Positions 1-10,931 of a stretch of 64,000 nucleotides of DNA are shown in pieces; within the stretch, counting starts at the first letter, position 1, and every line of letters starts with the position of its first letter. A model generated the notes under the pieces. That model made no database searches and was not told the origin of the DNA. It worked only from the letters and a program-made list of their open reading frames with translations. Both the position numbers and the translations under genes were made by a program. The DNA is from Entoloma clypeatum (Eukaryota > Basidiomycota > Agaricomycetes > Agaricales > Entolomataceae), in contig OY751485.1 of assembly GCA_963565915.1 (NCBI GenBank), positions 682,001 to 746,000 on the forward strand, in the 5' to 3' direction.

Positions 1-1922
1 TTTTTTTAAGCCATTCTGTCTCTTTAACGCGGTTATGAAGGGTCATGACCACTGTGAAATCTCCAGATAACGAAAAATGGTTACGATTGAAACATGTACA
101 CACTGTGAACTTGAATGCCACACTCCTTCGGCTCTTTGAGAAACATCCCGAGTCTTTGGGAACACTCAACACACGCTCCTTCGGCCTCGGCTTGTATGAC
201 TTCGATTGCTGTCATTTCTGCATTCATCTCTCTCTCTTCATCGCATTCATAATGCCCCTGAAAAACGGTACCGACTTCATTCAGTCTGTGGCCTTCAACA
301 CACAATACCTCACCCTCACAGCCTCCAGCACTGGTGGGATGTCCGTTTACTCTCCTTCGACCGTCACCTAACCACTTCGTTTACCCAGTGTCCACGGCGT
401 GACGATTGTGAGCCAGTTGCGAAACGTGCGACACATTTGTTCGTGGTCGTCCGTAATGTCGGGCCGGGTGCGTTGGCTTAGCGTGATGAATTCAAGTGTG
501 GGTTTGCTTTTGCTTGCGATTTGGATGAGGTTTGAAACGGTGTTCGTATCAGCCGAGAAAATGACTACCAAGTGAAACCCGACTCAAGCACATGATCGAG
601 CAAGGCGCCTAATCGCCGTTGTGACGGCATAGGAAGTGTAGCACAGCGATGAATGGGGCTGGGGATGTCGGGAGATCCGAGCGACGCAGGCCGGGGTGAT
701 GCCCCAGGGCGTGCTGCCCGTGTGTAGCCCCCTCAGGGCCATCCGTTCCTAGAGCCTGAGATCTGTTCTATTCATGATACTACTGACAGCTGGCGTTTCC
801 CGAAGGCCCACGGTGCCACGCACAGAAGAACTCTCGGGGACGATAATGTTGTTTCATGAGGACGTTGTTCATTTCGTTGGGTGTGAAGAGGTATACAATC
901 AATCACCTTCAGAGAACGCAGAGTCAGCTCACCAGGAAATGCGCATAAAACGAGGTCAAGGAAAAAACTTTTGCATACAGTGGATGGCTACGTGCCTCGG
1001 CCCCGATCTCCGCTTCGTGTCCCACGTTCTGCAACGATCCATCGGGGGTTATGGCGTACCGCCTGACGATGTCAGCGCCTAGTTCACGGAAGAGCAGTCC
1101 CGTTTCCGTTGAATGGTCATTGGCGCAGACAACCACTTCAAGTTGACGGAGTGGATGCGATGCCTCGGATGGATTTGTTGGGGCCAGTGCCTGTCAGTTG
1201 CAAAGTTGCGCTGCGTGATGAAGCCAAGGATGTATGGCGCGATGAGGTGTGATCGATATGGTCAAGCTCCCAGGAGGAGTACTAAAGGCCACAGGGTGTC
1301 TCGTTAGCCCTGGTATGGAAAGACGTGCATTCAATAGACTCACACTGGCAAATTGGAACATGGGTCACATCCTCCACTCCCTGCCTCGCCTACAACGGGT
1401 TTGTTCCCTTCCTCCTTAAGGCCGCATGCCTCAGTGCAAAAACTCTCCCTTTGCTCTGCTCTACTAATTCTGTGAACGATTCTCAGGACAAAATGCGAGC
1501 CACAACGGATGGTGTCCAACGCGAATGGAAGAGACAAGGGCGAGGTAGCGGTGTGCATGTTTTCATGTGTCAGTCTGTTCTTACGTGTGGGGATCACATC
1601 CGACGCCGGGATCGCTCTGTCTTTTTCCACCCGCCCTCACCAGAATAAGAATACGAAGCCCACGCCCGCCCTCTTCGCCCAATCCCTGTGTCTATCCCCT
1701 TCTAACCTCGCTTGTTGACAAACATCCCTTTGCAATCGCGCCAACAATCCGCTCACTTACGTCGTCGATTCAAGTTGCCCGTGCTCCACTTGAAAGGCCG
1801 TTGGTTTCGCGACGATCTCAGGGTAAAGATACTTTCAAGAATCAGATCAGAGGTATCTTCGCGAGGAACTTCCAAAGCGCAGAGTGCTCGCTATCATGAT
1901 TTCAATTGTTAAAAGAAACGAT
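1..1922. other. Unresolved region with short ORFs
   Basis: No gene could be assembled here with confidence. Two minus-strand open stretches, 368-571 and 924-1136, have ordinary amino-acid composition (for example a run reading GLLFRELGADIVRRY near 1040-1090). They could be exons of one multi-exon minus-strand gene, loosely reminiscent of the variable C-terminal parts of agaric F-box proteins, but I saw no F-box and could not connect them with clean splice sites. The plus-strand ORFs at 45-481 and 1325-1899 overlap these and look like shadows. No tRNA, repeat array or transposon end was recognised. Confidence 0.3.
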
Positions 1923-2543
1923 TCATGATGTACCCCATAAACCTGCTATGTCATAAGACTCACTTTGGAATGCCCAAAATTGGGCCCGGGCGCCGTTGTA
2001 CGGCTCCAACGTTAATGGAGCCCGAGGCCCTGCGCTTGGCAACGTAAGCACAATATCGCGCGAGGTCGGAACTTGAATCCTGTAATGTGAAAAACATTGT
2101 ATCGCTCTCAGAAAATAAACAAGAATAACAGGTGAACAGCGACCCACCTCCATGACGGGGGTCCACTCCCGTTTGAGATGATGGACCAAGCATATGGGGT
2201 GTCTGAGGGAACGACCAGGCCGTTGACGACGGCGATGTACTTCCTATCCGGCGTTCCGGTGCGCTGCACGTAGAACCGACCATTGCCGTCGAGCCACTTG
2301 GTGGAGATCCCAGTAAGAAGAAGAAATGGAACAGAAAGTGTGAAACACATACGACATGGAAGGCAGGTGGCTCTTTGTCCTCCGAGTCAGGGATAGTCAC
2401 AACTAGTCAAGGTGAGGAACATGCAGATCAAAATAAGCTAGACATATCCACGTACCCCGGGTGTCGTGGGGAAGTATGGTCATCACTAGCGGAGGAGCAG
2501 CAGAGCTGCGTATGACGTAATTTCCAGGTTGCAAAGTGGCCAT
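1923..2543 (-). CDS. Small beta-trefoil protein (ricin-B-like or I66 inhibitor-like), four exons
   Basis: I read four exons, 2543-2456, 2402-2353, 2296-2148 and 2079-1923, with GT-AG introns of 53, 56 and 68 bp and phases that join cleanly into 147 codons plus stop. The product opens MATLQPGNYVIRSS and contains WLDGNGRFYVQRTG, WSIISNGSGPPSWRIQV and FWAFQ segments. The 147-residue length, the GxYxIRN-like opening and the repeated aromatic-rich strands match fungal cytosolic beta-trefoil proteins, a fold shared by ricin-B-type lectins and the I66 (cospin-type) serine-protease inhibitors of mushrooms. In that family such proteins act against predators or bind glycans; which activity applies here cannot be read from sequence. 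No signal peptide is evident. The start was chosen at 2543 because the in-frame upstream ATG at 2621 adds a stretch unlike the fold. The last few codons after the FQSE segment could instead be followed by a further intron. Confidence 0.6.
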
Positions 2544-2639
2544 GTCGAGCGGTAGAAGACGAGGGCGATGAAACTGAAGGTAGAAAAGTAGGTGTCGAGC
2601 TGAGGTCGATGGGGTGTCCAAACCCAGTTAGACCTTTAT

Positions 2640-3968
2640 ATATTCTCAGCGCGATCTCCCGTAAAATGCGTGAACTCGTGGATGCTGGTGTAATGATATT
2701 CTGTCAGATTACCCAGGGACGTCCATAGAATTAAGGCGTACTTTCTCCCCCTTATTCGCTCCCAGGATACAGTCCAGAAGTCGTCCAAGTCGACGGTTTG
2801 TATCTTACACACTTTCTCATCATGATGGCTCCCCGCTGGGATGGCAGGTCCAGCAATTTAAGCTCCGTTCAGCGTTTGTCTTCGCTTCCACAGGCTGATC
2901 GCAATTTCCATCTTGTCAGGCGCATAACTTGAAGAACCAACAGGGTCCAATGCTTCCCTGGGTGGTTCGGGACTAGTCAACTATTGGTTTCTGGAGGCTC
3001 GAAAGCGCATACAGGACTCACCGGTACTCACCAAGGAAACTCGAAGGCCTCCAGCGGCATCAGTCATGTTTCGTCGTCACAATACAATAACGCCTGCTCA
3101 ACGCTGACAGTGCCAGCCTGTGAACGCACATCTGGAATCTGGATATCATGACAATTCTGATTCCTGACCTCGTACGACAATAATCCAGCTGTCATGATCG
3201 CACGTTCCTCGTTTTGTTCGCTACCACCAGACAAATCATCTCGGTTATGAGCTGGAAGCACGAGAATGTAAGCGAGATTCTAACTGATTCTAGTCGATTG
3301 CGGACAAGATCCAGCCGTCGTTCAGAAGGTGAATTGCACTTGTTCATCTTGTTCGCTACCACTGGATCAAACAAATAATATCGGTTGTGGTCGACGTGAG
3401 CTAGAGACTGGACTAGAACGTACAAGCAATGCGAGAAGTCGAGGACGGACAAGAGCCGAACCATCGTTGTTCATAGATCATTTGCCCTAGTTTGACGACG
3501 AGACTCGAAGACATCACAGAGTCAGTCAACCACGGAACACCGCCCCGAGAGACACAAAGAACGTCAAGTGAAGAAGTCTTGTTGGCCCCTAAGTTCGATG
3601 CACCAAGAGTGGAGTGAGTTGTGCTTCGAAAGCAGTGCGGTCGGCGTGCGAGGGTTCCCTGAGGCCAGAGGACGAGGCTTTTCTTAACGGCTTCTGCACT
3701 GACGGCACGGGCTATCCTCATCATAGTAAACGACCGCTAGAATTGGAATCGATCACTGACAGGAAAACAAAGCATTTTCACAAAAATTGCATGAAAGATG
3801 AGTGTATAGCAAATCCAGCAACATTCACCAGACCTATCATAACTCTCACCGTAAATTCCGCCACTCTGCGCCACCCATCGCACCACCGAAAACAACACTA
3901 AGAACTGGAAAACGACGATCAGCCGATTTCTCTGCCTAGCGAACGATGTTCTCGTATACGTACACGCA
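2640..3968. other. Intergenic stretch, no gene recognised
   Basis: Between the beta-trefoil gene and TSR2 I found only short ORFs. The minus-strand ORF 3413-3724 (103 codons, starting MMRIARAVSAEAVKK) has a basic, amphipathic N-terminus that could be a mitochondrial presequence, but nothing after it is recognisable and no supporting exon was found. Confidence 0.35.
3205..3475. repeat. Diverged direct duplication, two copies
   Basis: Two consecutive segments begin with TTGTTCGCTACCAC (about 3214 and 3348) and continue with similar order: a CGGTT(A/G)TG block, then a GACTGGAC/GATTCTAG block, then CGGACAAGA. The copies are clearly diverged, so this is an old local duplication of roughly 130-140 bp. 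No coding role was established. Confidence 0.4.
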
Positions 3969-4538
3969 TCACCCCCTGCCTTTCCCTCGTTTAACCAGCG
4001 TGAATCCATCCTCGTCAACCTCCGGTTCGTTTCTTGCTGGATTTTCTGGCGGCTGCAAAAGCTGTGGGGCCTCCTCCTCGAAGACGTCTTCATCCATTGC
4101 GCCGTCATCATCTGACCATTCTTCCTCCTCGTCAGCCGCAATCTGCGCTTCTGCCTTCTTCCCCTTCATACTCCCTGCAAGCTCCTCGAATTTCACCACC
4201 GAGTCCTGTTTCCCGACTCTGGTCTCCTCCCACATGCGCACGATATCCGTTGCTACGCTCTCGGCGCTGCCGTCTTCCAATTCCGTGTTGAATTCGTCGG
4301 ACATAATTTGAAGCAGGAGTTCTTCGATGTATTGGTCATCTGGCAATTCCGGGGCTTCAAAGGCGTCGACGATTTCCGATGCAACCCATGTTCTTTTGGC
4401 AGCTGTGTCGGGGCCTCCCCAGCCTTCTTGGACTGCAATCCGTAGTATAGACCAGACTGCAAGTCGCGCGATGACACCACGAGCAAACAGAACAGAGGAC
4501 GGGGCCGGTGGGGGTTGTGTCTGCAGCTGAGAGCTCAT
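3969..4538 (-). CDS. TSR2: Pre-rRNA-processing protein TSR2
   Basis: This is a single-exon gene of 189 codons. Residues about 27-42 contain the family signature in which a Trp-led helix ends in AVQEGWGG, followed by a helical region (about 50-100) and a long acidic stretch (about 130-150, rich in E and D) before a short tail ending KRGKGRG. Size, order and the GWGG motif match TSR2, the chaperone that escorts ribosomal protein eS26 to pre-40S particles and is needed for 20S pre-rRNA processing; the acidic tail in known TSR2 proteins takes eS26 off its importin. The start at 4538 is the first ATG in frame. The gene faces GRC3, leaving 195 bp between start codons. Frame and motif are intact, so I expect it to be functional. 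Confidence 0.9.
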   Translation of the reverse strand: MSSQLQTQPPPAPSSVLFARGVIARLAVWSILRIAVQEGWGGPDTAAKRTWVASEIVDAFEAPELPDDQYIEELLLQIMSDEFNTELEDGSAESVATDIVRMWEETRVGKQDSVVKFEELAGSMKGKKAEAQIAADEEEEWSDDDGAMDEDVFEEEAPQLLQPPENPARNEPEVDEDGFTLVKRGKGRG

Positions 4539-4733
4539 GATGATGGAAGAAAAAAATCTGCCAGATCGTCAATTGCATGATAAGATAAGATTTGCCATAT
4601 TTATAAATGTTTGGAGATTCAGAAAAAGCTGCAACTCGCGTTCAAACACTGCAGTGAAAGGGATCCCACAAGGTAGCAATTGTGATATTTCTGATGTCAA
4701 GGTTATTAATCGAGCAGATTCTGACCATCCGTC
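4539..4733. promoter_or_regulatory. Shared divergent promoter of TSR2 and GRC3
   Basis: Only 195 bp separate the two start codons, so the promoters and both 5' leaders must lie here. The stretch is AT-rich in its centre (a TTTATAAATG block near 4600 could serve as a TATA-like element on either strand). No further transcription-factor site was recognised. Confidence 0.6.
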
Positions 4734-7139
4734 ATGTTGAGCGCTATTGCAGCGCGAAAAGCTACTCAAGCGACCGTCCAAGAGAGTTCCAATCACTCAA
4801 CGGAACCAGTAGAAGTTCCTTCTCCACCACCATCTCCGGGCGGGGAACCTCCTGTCACTAAACCACCGTCGAAGCGGAAGTCTTATGGTCAAACACCACG
4901 TCCTACAAAACGGAAGAAGAACGGCAGACAAACATCGGAAACGAAGCAAAGATATTTTACCGACTCGTTCAAGGAACAGGAAGATGTCATCGTAGTCGAT
5001 TCAGATTCTGACGGTTCAATTATGTCTTACGACGCCCCGGAAGCCGTCGTAACGACAGTGCCTGTTGGACGCGTCTGGTCGCCTAGCGCTCCTCTCCCTG
5101 ACTCTTCCGATGAAGACGATAGCGCTCCTCTTGATGTTCCCTCGACGACTCCCTCGAACTTTAGGGCCGATGCTCCTCCGGTTCTGTCGACCTTCCGTCC
5201 AATTTTGAACCAAAATACATACATTATTGACTCACTCTCAGTCTCAGCCCTTGGTGTTCCTTCTGACTCGGGCGGTACCATTATTGCACTTCATCCTTCA
5301 GAAACTATATGTTTGATAGGAACCTATCTCTTTCGCGTGTTACAAGGGTCTATCACAATGTGCGGTGTATCTATCGGCACCTCGTTGCGAGGACATCGCG
5401 TCTATGCTCCGCGCTCGTCTCCTCTGCCCATTTTGGAGTGCGTAGACGGGAAGGGTGCAATTCCCGGTATCACAAAGCTAGCCGAGCCTCTGCTGTCTTT
5501 GCACAAGCAATCTGTTGCAGTACTCCTTCTCCAGGAACTTGACACTGGTGTGGAAGGCTTGGGTCAGATCTGCCGAACTTTCGACGGGGTTTTTGAGCCC
5601 TCTCGAGGGCAGAAGTCGGAAGACACGCTGCAGTTGCAGCTTCGGGGTGTTCATTTGGTAGGTTTTGACGCTCTGCATCTTTTTTCGCCGCCAGGCTAAC
5701 GCCGTTTGCATTAGGTTACACAACAAATGAAATACATCCAGGCATTTGAATTGCCTCACTCATGGGCAACTGCCCTGTCGTCGCAGCCGGCGGACGCTCA
5801 AGCCGGCGTACATTTCGTCAAGGGGCCCAAAAAGTCTGGAAAGAGCACGTTCGCTCGGTCACTCATGAACAAACTCCTCACAAGGTAAGTCGTTCAATCT
5901 TTCTTCCGAACGAGGAATGATGGTCCTCCACCAGGTACCAGAAGGTTGCGTATCTTGAATGTGATCTAGGTCAAGCAGAATTCGTTCCTGGGGGAATGGT
6001 AGCAATTAATATAATTGAAGACCCATGCTTTGGTATGCGCTCATTGAAGTCAATGACACAAATCCCTGATATATTATCCAGGGCCACCGTTCACTCATCC
6101 GACGTTGCCAAATTTCGCCCACTACATCGGCGCCACAACTCCACGATCGTCGCCATCGCACTATCTCGCCGCTGTTCAGTCTCTCCTCGAATGGTACCGG
6201 TTGGATCTGCAGGCACCTCTGATAACGTCTGACGTTTCGGACCACGGTGAGCGAATATGGGATGCAATTCCTTTAGTTATCAACACCATGGGCTGGCATA
6301 AGGGGCTGGGAGCAGACCTAACGCAGAAGATACAAGACATGGCTGAGCCGACGGATATTTACGAAATAGAAGCTCCATCTCTCGATTCACTATGGTCTAC
6401 CCTTCCTCCACGCAACCCGTCTGTACTGACGACCGTGTTCAAAGTCCATCCTCTTCAAGCCATCCCGCCGTCCGTTCTATCAACAAACTATACTGCAGCC
6501 GACCATCGCTCTCTTTCACTGCTCTCCTACTTCCATGCCAACTTTCCTCGTTCCCAGCCGACCAGCGAGCTCGACCAAGTAACGGCCGCGTCGTGGGATA
6601 CATCTCTCCCCCTTTGCGCACGGCCGCCGTACGAGGTCGACTGCGCCAAGACATTCGACAAGGTCATTCTCTCTGGCGCGGGGATGGAGGATGTCGTCCC
6701 CTCCGAGATCCGCCTCGTGCTCAACGCGGCCATTGTGGGACTCGTCACATGTGAACCAGGAACGCTCGACATCGACGATACGATGGTCACGGGCGAGAAT
6801 GAGAGCAGACAGGTGCCCTATTCGCAGGGGTTCCCCGTGCCTTCACCAGCGACATCTCGATGCCACGGGCTGGCGCTCATACGGTCGATGTCGTCAACTT
6901 CGACTCAGATGCATGTCTTGACGCCGTTACCGACACATTTACTCACTAAGAGTAGAGTGGTAGTCAAAGGTGAGATGGATCTTCCGATATGGGGGATGTT
7001 GGATTTTAGAGGAGATGGAGAAGATGTTGCGGGAGTGGAGAGAGGGAAGATACCGTATTTGCAGTGGGGGAAAGGGGAGGGAGTTGGAGGCGAGAGAAGA
7101 AGGGTGAGAAGGAATTTGATGAGGAGGGGACAGATGTAG
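4734..7139 (+). CDS. GRC3: Polynucleotide 5'-hydroxyl kinase GRC3
   Basis: Four exons, 4734-5657, 5715-5884, 5935-6032 and 6082-7139, joined by GT-AG introns of 57, 50 and 49 bp, give 749 residues. The N-terminus (about 1-130) is a basic and acidic low-complexity region with nuclear-localisation-like KRK runs. A Walker A motif GPKKSGKST sits near residue 345. It is followed by YLECDLGQAEF and, split by intron 3, the GPPFTHP segment typical of GRC3/NOL9 proteins; near residue 460 comes INTMGWHKGLG. Family members phosphorylate the 5'-OH of RNA after Las1 cuts ITS2 in 27S pre-rRNA, acting in the nucleolus, and also help Pol I termination. The basic tail (after about 690) is R/K-rich. Pairing with TSR2 on a shared promoter suggests co-expression with ribosome synthesis. 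All motifs are intact. Confidence 0.92.
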
Positions 7140-7169
7140 GCTGCTTCGCAGCATAAGCATAAGTACGGT

Positions 7170-7497
7170 TTTTTTTTTTTTTTTTAAAACCTCAATTTAT
7201 ATACCGGTGCCCGATCGCAGTCCGGTCTGTACTAGGTACAAGGGGTAACCACTACTGCTAAGCAGGGACCGCGGTATGAGTAGCATGGTAGAGTAAGGCC
7301 CTCTGGGGACGGCCTATATGCGTATCCAATAAGTAAAGGATAGAGATAGACACTGAAACATCCGTGAAAGGATATTGAGACAGTGTGTTGTAGGTGATGT
7401 GTTGTATATAGAAAAGTAGGACAAAACGAAAACCAGAAAGAGAGACGTATGGGGGTGCTAGCCCATTCCTTATATGTGAAAGAAAGAAAAGACTTCA
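7170..7497 (-). mobile_element. 3' end of a LINE-type element (poly-A tail on the minus strand)
   Basis: A run of 17 T (7170-7186) is followed by CAATTTATATACCGGTGCCC and, shortly after, GCAGTCCGGTC. The same arrangement, poly-T then CAATTTATATACCGGT and GCAGTCCGGTC, occurs at 59404-59471 at the 3' end of the ORF1-bearing LINE. I therefore read this as a 5'-truncated minus-strand copy of that family inserted just downstream of GRC3. Its inner (right) end is cut by the hAT-type element at 7505. No coding sequence is recognisable in it. Confidence 0.6.
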
Positions 7498-7504
7498 GAT
7501 GGAA

Positions 7505-9422
7505 TTGAAAGTCCAGTCCAGTCCGGTTTTTTGCCCAAAAAATTAAGAACCAAGAACCATGACTGGTTGAGTGGTTTCTCCAAAAAACTGAAACCAGGAC
7601 TGGACTGGTCAAAGACTGGTGAACCAGTCTTTCTTTTCTCAAAAAAGTAAACCAGGACTGGTTCAAACTGGTTCAAACTGGTAATTTTCCAATCTATTAA
7701 AACTGTTTCAAAATATCATTTATGACACATTTCAAAACATTTTATAGAAGCTTTGATGAACAAAATCTATGTGAACCTATGACCAGTTTACATTTTTTGA
7801 GTCTCAAATCAAGACTGGTGTTAAACCAGTCTTCTTTTCTTTCCAAAATTTGAAGAATCTGAGACCAAGGGGGTATCACGTGCCGGATTTGCCACATAGG
7901 GATGGTTAGTTAGTTGCTCGCCAGGGGTCTTAAATTTTTTTCGGAGGTCAATTTTTTATGGATGTTCAGAGCCTCTGGGAGGTCGAATACTTATGTTTTG
8001 AGATATAATACAAGCTCCCCAGCCTGTTGTGTGTTTATTTATCAGTATTGTGCAACAGGTTCCGAAAACAAGACATCCGTGATCCTCTGAGTCGCCCCCC
8101 TATTCCCTCAGAAGACTGATGGATTCGAGTACCCTGGTGAGCATATTGAGAACTTATAGATGGTAGATATAATCCTTATTTTATCTTCTTTTAGCCAGCC
8201 GAACTGACAGTTGATGACAACAATAATGTTTTATGTCCTGATTGCAAGACACTGGTACACGTCGGTGCTGTGGGCATTGAAAACTTCAAGAAACGGCATA
8301 AGAACAGTAAGAAATGTAGGGAGAACAAGAAACAACATGAAGCGGACCAGGCCATGGAGCGAGAAACTATCCGCGTACCCGACGACCGTTTCTCATTGAA
8401 AGCAGTGAGGAAAGTGGGGGCAACGAGAATGAGAATGAGGATCCCATGGGCGATGATGGCATGGAGGATGGAGGCCACTTCAACACATCCGAAGAGGCAC
8501 CGAGCGACATTACCAGTCACGGCGAAACTCCGCTGGCTTCAGACACTGAGGAGCACAGCAGTTCTGACAACTTAGAGACTGGCGGTGGCAGAGCGAGTGT
8601 GAGTCAATATTACAAACCTCAAGATTTGAGAACTCACCACTAGGCCTCAGAGTCTACCTGTGTCAGAACCTCTCCAGCTTCCTGTTGCCACTCCCGCCCG
8701 CCCTCTGTCCGTTTTTATGAGCACAGGTCCATCAGGACCACCACCGCCTTGCGGGAAGGGATTGCTGACCATAGATACGGCCCCAGGTGGAAGCTCATCT
8801 GAGCTCAAATCTCATCCATTCACGGTTGCAGCCGCCCCAGCAACTCGTTCGGGGAGAATCTGCAAGACAAGGGACCTTGGAATGCTCTCGGTCTGTACCT
8901 GTGGTGTTACCGTTGAGGAGAGGGAAATTGGTGATGGGACCGATGTTATAAGATGCAAAAGAGTGGGCTGTGAAACGAGATGGGTGAGTCAGTGTCGAGT
9001 CTCAGTTGTAAAGACTTATTTGTTGTTTGTTCTTTAGTATCACTTGAGTTGTGTCGACCTTGAGTATCCCACAGCAAATTGGGCATGTGACACATGTGAA
9101 TCGGACGTGTGGGGAGGGAAACGGCGTCGCACCCAACGTTGAGGAGAAGATGGGCTTTAGTGTCAGTTCCGTCGCAGAGCTTCCACTTCCAGTCTTTCCA
9201 TATTTGGTAATTATGTCACATGTTAGTCAGTTAGTCTGTCCTATTCGATGTTAAAAAAAAATCGGCCCCAGGTCTTTTTCTAAATTTGTGAGACCCCCTT
9301 GTCTGAGACTGCTCAATCCTCAAAAATCTGAAAGTTGAGACTGCAGTCCAGTCTTTCACCAGTCTTCACCAGTCTGGTTCCAGTCCAGTTCTAGGTCTTT
9401 GAGACTGGACTTCAAAACACTA
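7505..9422 (+). mobile_element. hAT-type DNA element carrying a BED/PHD gene
   Basis: The right end reads GACTGGACTTCAAAACACTA, the inverted form of the TAGTGTTT...GTCCAGT end found on two other elements here (19688-22074 and 57230-57843). It is followed by GATGGAAG. On the left, GATGGAA (7498-7504) precedes TTGAAAGTCCAGTCC, so the target duplication is still visible although the first few element bases are lost. Eight-base duplications and this end type fit the hAT superfamily. Subterminal regions are packed with GACTGG/CCAGTC motifs. There is no transposase; the interior carries one spliced gene with a PHD finger. Confidence 0.65.
8119..9142 (+). CDS. BED-like plus PHD-finger protein inside the hAT-type element
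   Basis: I read exons 8119-8136, 8195-8598, 8651-8983 and 9038-9142, with GT-AG introns of 58, 52 and 54 bp. Exon 2 encodes a C-x2-C-x17-H-x5-C arrangement (CPDCKTLV... to ...KRHKNSKKC), which resembles the BED finger of hAT transposases. The middle is acidic and Pro/Ser-rich. Exons 3-4 encode C-x-C, C-x4-C, H-x2-C and C-x2-C across the exon junction (RWYHLSC ... ACDTCESD), a Cys4-His-Cys3 PHD-type finger, then a basic tail. PHD fingers usually read histone H3 tails. A one-base frame change is needed in exon 2 near 8400, so this copy may be broken there, or a small intron was missed. No transposase core is present. Function is unknown; a chromatin-targeting role for element insertion or silencing avoidance is only inference. 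Confidence 0.6.
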
Positions 9423-9577
9423 GATGGAAGGGGACAAGAACATTTGCCACGTAATCGTTGGGATCCTATCGGTGGCCCATCGGATCAGCGGGAGCGTGAC
9501 CTTGGACAGGCTGGACGAGCGGGAGGGAAGGGGAACAGAGGGGGCGGGTTGAGGCGCAGCCTTAGTGTTGAAGTTCT

Positions 9578-10607
9578 TCAAGAACGCGGAGAGGTAGAAG
9601 GGCTGTGGTTGTGGCAATCCTGGTGGGGGTCCCATATACTGTAGGGGAAGAAAGGGGGAGAGGGAGGGCATGGAGAGCACACTCTGGGGGGAAAGGGCGG
9701 AAGCAAAGGGGAGAAAGCCTTCCAGGGAGGGGGAGGTGGGCCGCCGCATTTGGGGGCAGACGCATGAGGGGGCTCAGGACTCAAGGGTCTTGAAGAGCAG
9801 AGGACAGGTGCTGGTTTGGATGGCAGGGGGTGGAGTGATCTAGGTGGAGACTGACAATGTCTCTTGCCAGAGGGAGGGGGTTGCCATTCGTGAGCTAATA
9901 GAGGAGCCACTGAAGGCCCTTTCAGAACAGGAACAGGGAGGGGAGAGGGGGCATGAGAGGGTGCGGGGGAAGTGGAGGCCACAGAGGCAGGAGCATGTGG
10001 GAGATGAAGGTGCCGGGGGAGGTGCTAGAGGTGTGGGCGTTTGTGGGTCTAGGGCTGAGGCCTGGACTGCCACAGAAGCACAAGCACGAGGTGGCACCTG
10101 GGAAGGCACAGAGGAAAGGGTGGGCGCTTGTAGTGGGTCTGGACCAGAGGTCTGGGCTGCTGCAGAGGCGTGGGGGGCATGAGGCATTTGTGAGGAACGT
10201 GCCTTGTGCATGGGAGGGAGAGTCTGCGTCGAGCAGGACTGGCGGGCAGCTGGTGCTGGTGGGGGAGGGGGTGGTGAAGGCATCTGGGTGGACGAGTTGG
10301 CCAACTGTTGGTGTTCTATGTAATGGTCAATCCATGATGAGAAGTACTTTAGACGGTTTCGGAATGTTGGGGACAGTTCAGAAAAGGTGAAAGGGGACTC
10401 ACGAAAGTAGTAATTCACGGTGTCCATGCAGAATGAACATTTGAGATCGCTGAGGAAATTGGTGTGTTCTATGTTGGCAAAAACAGGGCGAACCAAGTAT
10501 TTGTGGAGAGGATGATTATCTGGGAGAAGATCATTGTTATGGGGGGGAGTGCCAGGAATGGGCACACTAGGTGCATTCTGCTGCTTGGAAGGCTTCTTGC
10601 GAGGCAT
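9578..10607 (-). CDS. Hypothetical Pro-rich protein
   Basis: A long minus-strand frame starts at 10607 (MPRKKPSKQQ) and runs to 9840. Residues about 25-105 are ordinary sequence with a CSFC pair and several aromatic-rich helices (for example FRNRLKYFSSWIDHYIEH); the rest is Pro/Ser/Ala-rich. A second frame (9982-9578) continues the Pro-rich composition, so an intron or frameshift near 9850-9980 is likely. I do not recognise the family. It lies between the hAT-type element and the tRNA-like gene and could belong to a further transposon, but no ends were found. Confidence 0.35.
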
Positions 10608-10838
10608 GAAGGACGAGATTGTAGTATCAATGCAAGGTCAAAGACCCAGACCTGCACAGAGGATGTGTTGGATGCTACTGTGCTACTACAACCAGCATGG
10701 ATCGACAAAAAGCGCGGGTGCCTAACAATCGATGGTGGTGGTTAGAGGAAGAGGGCAGATGTCGGTTAAATACACTCAGAGAGAATAATAGGGCAGGCGA
10801 TCCGCAATGTGACGCCAGGTCTTTCTTCTTGAAACATG

Positions 10839-10922
10839 TCTTCACTAGTATATCGGTTAGTACACGCGCCTGTCATCAGCCTGCCTTCGGGCGAAAGCAG
10901 GGTTCAACTCCCAGGTGAAGAG
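10839..10922 (+). tRNA. tRNA-Asp (GTC), intron-containing, possibly decayed
   Basis: TCTTCAC (10839-10845) pairs fully with GTGAAGA (10915-10921). The A-box TAGTATATCGG and B-box GGTTCAACTCC are both present. The anticodon GTC (10872-10874) follows a T as position 33 requires, and about 12 extra bases after position 37 (10876-10887) fit a tRNA intron. The anticodon stem (CGCGC with GGGCG) and T stem each carry one mismatch. A run of six T (10926-10931) follows as a Pol III terminator. The mismatches leave open that this is a pseudogene or a SINE head. Confidence 0.6.
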
Positions 10923-10931
10923 AAATTTTTT

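Noticed and set aside
9840..10607. Transposase of the neighbouring hAT-type element
   Set aside because: It lies outside the element ends and shows no hAT dimerisation-domain residues or DDE catalytic pattern.
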